DNA from: Melioribacter sp051488685
GTDB lineage: Bacteria; Bacteroidota; Ignavibacteria; Ignavibacteriales; Melioribacteraceae
Reading direction: 5' to 3'
Length of the DNA stretch: 64,000 nucleotides
Assembly (NCBI RefSeq): GCF_051488685.1
Contig: NZ_JBPSEH010000007.1
Span: 189,889-253,888, forward strand
Numbering within the stretch: the first letter of the stretch is position 1; the number at the start of each line of letters is the position of its first letter. The translations under genes and the position numbers were made by a program. Positions 63,366-64,000 of this stretch are shown here, piece after piece. The notes under the pieces are model-generated. The model had not been told where the DNA came from, searched no databases, and saw nothing but the letters and a program-made list of their open reading frames with translations.

Positions 63366-64000
63366 TAGATAGGAGGCAGAAAATAGATAGAGTGTTATAG
63401 CGGTTAGAATTTCATTTAATTAGTTCTCTGGATTTAGAAGGTGAGGTAAGCTCAAGTTCGATTGAGTGGAGTTGCTGAATATGTGATAAATAGGGAAAAA
63501 AATAAGAAGGGAAACGGGAAGGCGAGATAGGCATAAAAATGAAAAAAATAAAGTTTATAATTATCTCCTAATATTCCCTCGTACTTAGAAGAATAAGTAT
63601 TTTATATATTAATTTAATGTATTTAATAAGTTCAATGACATAAAAAAAATTTGTGAATAAATATCAATCCATTGTAGAATAATAGAGAGTAAATATGACA
63701 ATAATTATAAAAGGATATGAAAGATGAAAAAAATTAATTCAGAAATAGTAGAACCTATTTTTCAGAAAATTGAATCTATTTCAGATAATCGTGGTTTTTT
63801 ACTTCCTTTTACAGACTTCGTGGATAAAGAATAAATCAATCAAGCGCAGTTATAAAATTGAAGATTACATTCGAAGAATAATCCGTAGATTGAATTATTA
63901 TTAGAATAATACGTTAATTTATTTAAAAGAAACCTCTGAAAAATTATCCAGAATTTAAAAACTTTTTAATGAAAAGCGTTGTAAGAGAATAAACAAAAAA
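63366..64000. other. AT-rich end region
   Basis: About 630 bp of AT-rich sequence. Apart from the 36-codon frame at 63724 no gene is supported. Confidence 0.45.
63724..63834 (+). CDS. Short ORF, possible truncated sugar-isomerase/epimerase start
   Basis: Thirty-six codons, MKKINSEIVEPIFQKIESIS, then DNRGFLLPFTDFVDKE and a stop, preceded by AAGGA at 8 nt. The DNRGFLLPF part looks like the start of WxcM/FdtA-type cupin or 3,5-epimerase proteins used in sugar synthesis. Such proteins are three to four times longer, and no continuing frame was convincing, so it would be a truncated copy. Confidence 0.25.
   Translation: MKKINSEIVEPIFQKIESISDNRGFLLPFTDFVDKE

Overview
The window looks like a chromosomal segment from a member of the Bacteroidetes-Chlorobi-Ignavibacteria (FCB) group, most likely an Ignavibacteria/Melioribacter-type bacterium. 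The grounds are an AT-rich genome with many TTG/GTG starts, type IX secretion-associated genes (PorD and a PorV/PorQ-like protein), a serine palmitoyltransferase locus, ThyX-type thymidylate synthesis, an EF-G-like second factor and a bacterial tyrosine kinase. No rRNA or marker tree was available, so the placement is by gene content only.

Layout. 1-2.6 kb: envelope proteins linked to type IX secretion. 2.6-6.0 kb: a three-gene set (GNAT acyltransferase, serine palmitoyltransferase, NAD-dependent reductase) that fits bacterial ceramide synthesis. 6.0-8.7 kb: a DUF123 nuclease-like gene, a haem lipoprotein, tRNA-Ala(GGC), then a noncoding stretch with a 137-bp tandem repeat ahead of an XRE regulator. 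9.1-24.7 kb: a MATE transporter, a zinc-ribbon gene with a damaged start, and a long run of same-strand housekeeping genes (maf, YtxH, EF-G-like, HIT, glycerate kinase, thyX, folA, mutL, acyl-CoA mutase, UbiA-type transferase, CorC-like). 25.4-29.3 kb: tgt, yajC, speB, NfeD protease. 29.3-35.8 kb: leftward genes for ndk, sucD and the operon psd-pssA-purS-purQ-tatA-gatA. 35.9-46.5 kb: rightward ybaB-recR, a methyltransferase, two lipoproteins, ftsX, polysaccharide export/tyrosine kinase/UDP-xylose synthase, plsY, an HtrA protease and purB. 46.5-48.6 kb: CIRCE-controlled groES-groEL.

From 48.6 kb on the character changes. Housekeeping genes give way to glycogen phosphorylase, UDP-GlcNAc-derived uronate genes (wbpA, wbpB, wbpD) and accessory genes, separated by dense arrays of several repeat families: a REP-like hairpin, a GAGTTTGCTTCG/CTCGCAAAGACG family, a GTTCAAGGTTC family and a TTAGGG-like family. 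One TTAGGG-type array lies in frame inside wbpA and encodes a heptapeptide repeat. Near-identical copies of a repeat block at 57.66-57.89 and 63.15-63.36 kb bracket an accessory segment. That segment holds a single-chain fusion of the MntA nucleotidyltransferase antitoxin and the HepT HEPN toxin, a possible gene remnant, an orphan gene, and a three-gene operon of an ECF-like sigma factor, a small helical protein and an ImmA/IrrE-type zinc protease. The fusion toxin-antitoxin, the sigma/ImmA module, the coding insertion in wbpA and the repeat-bracketed architecture are the most unusual things here.
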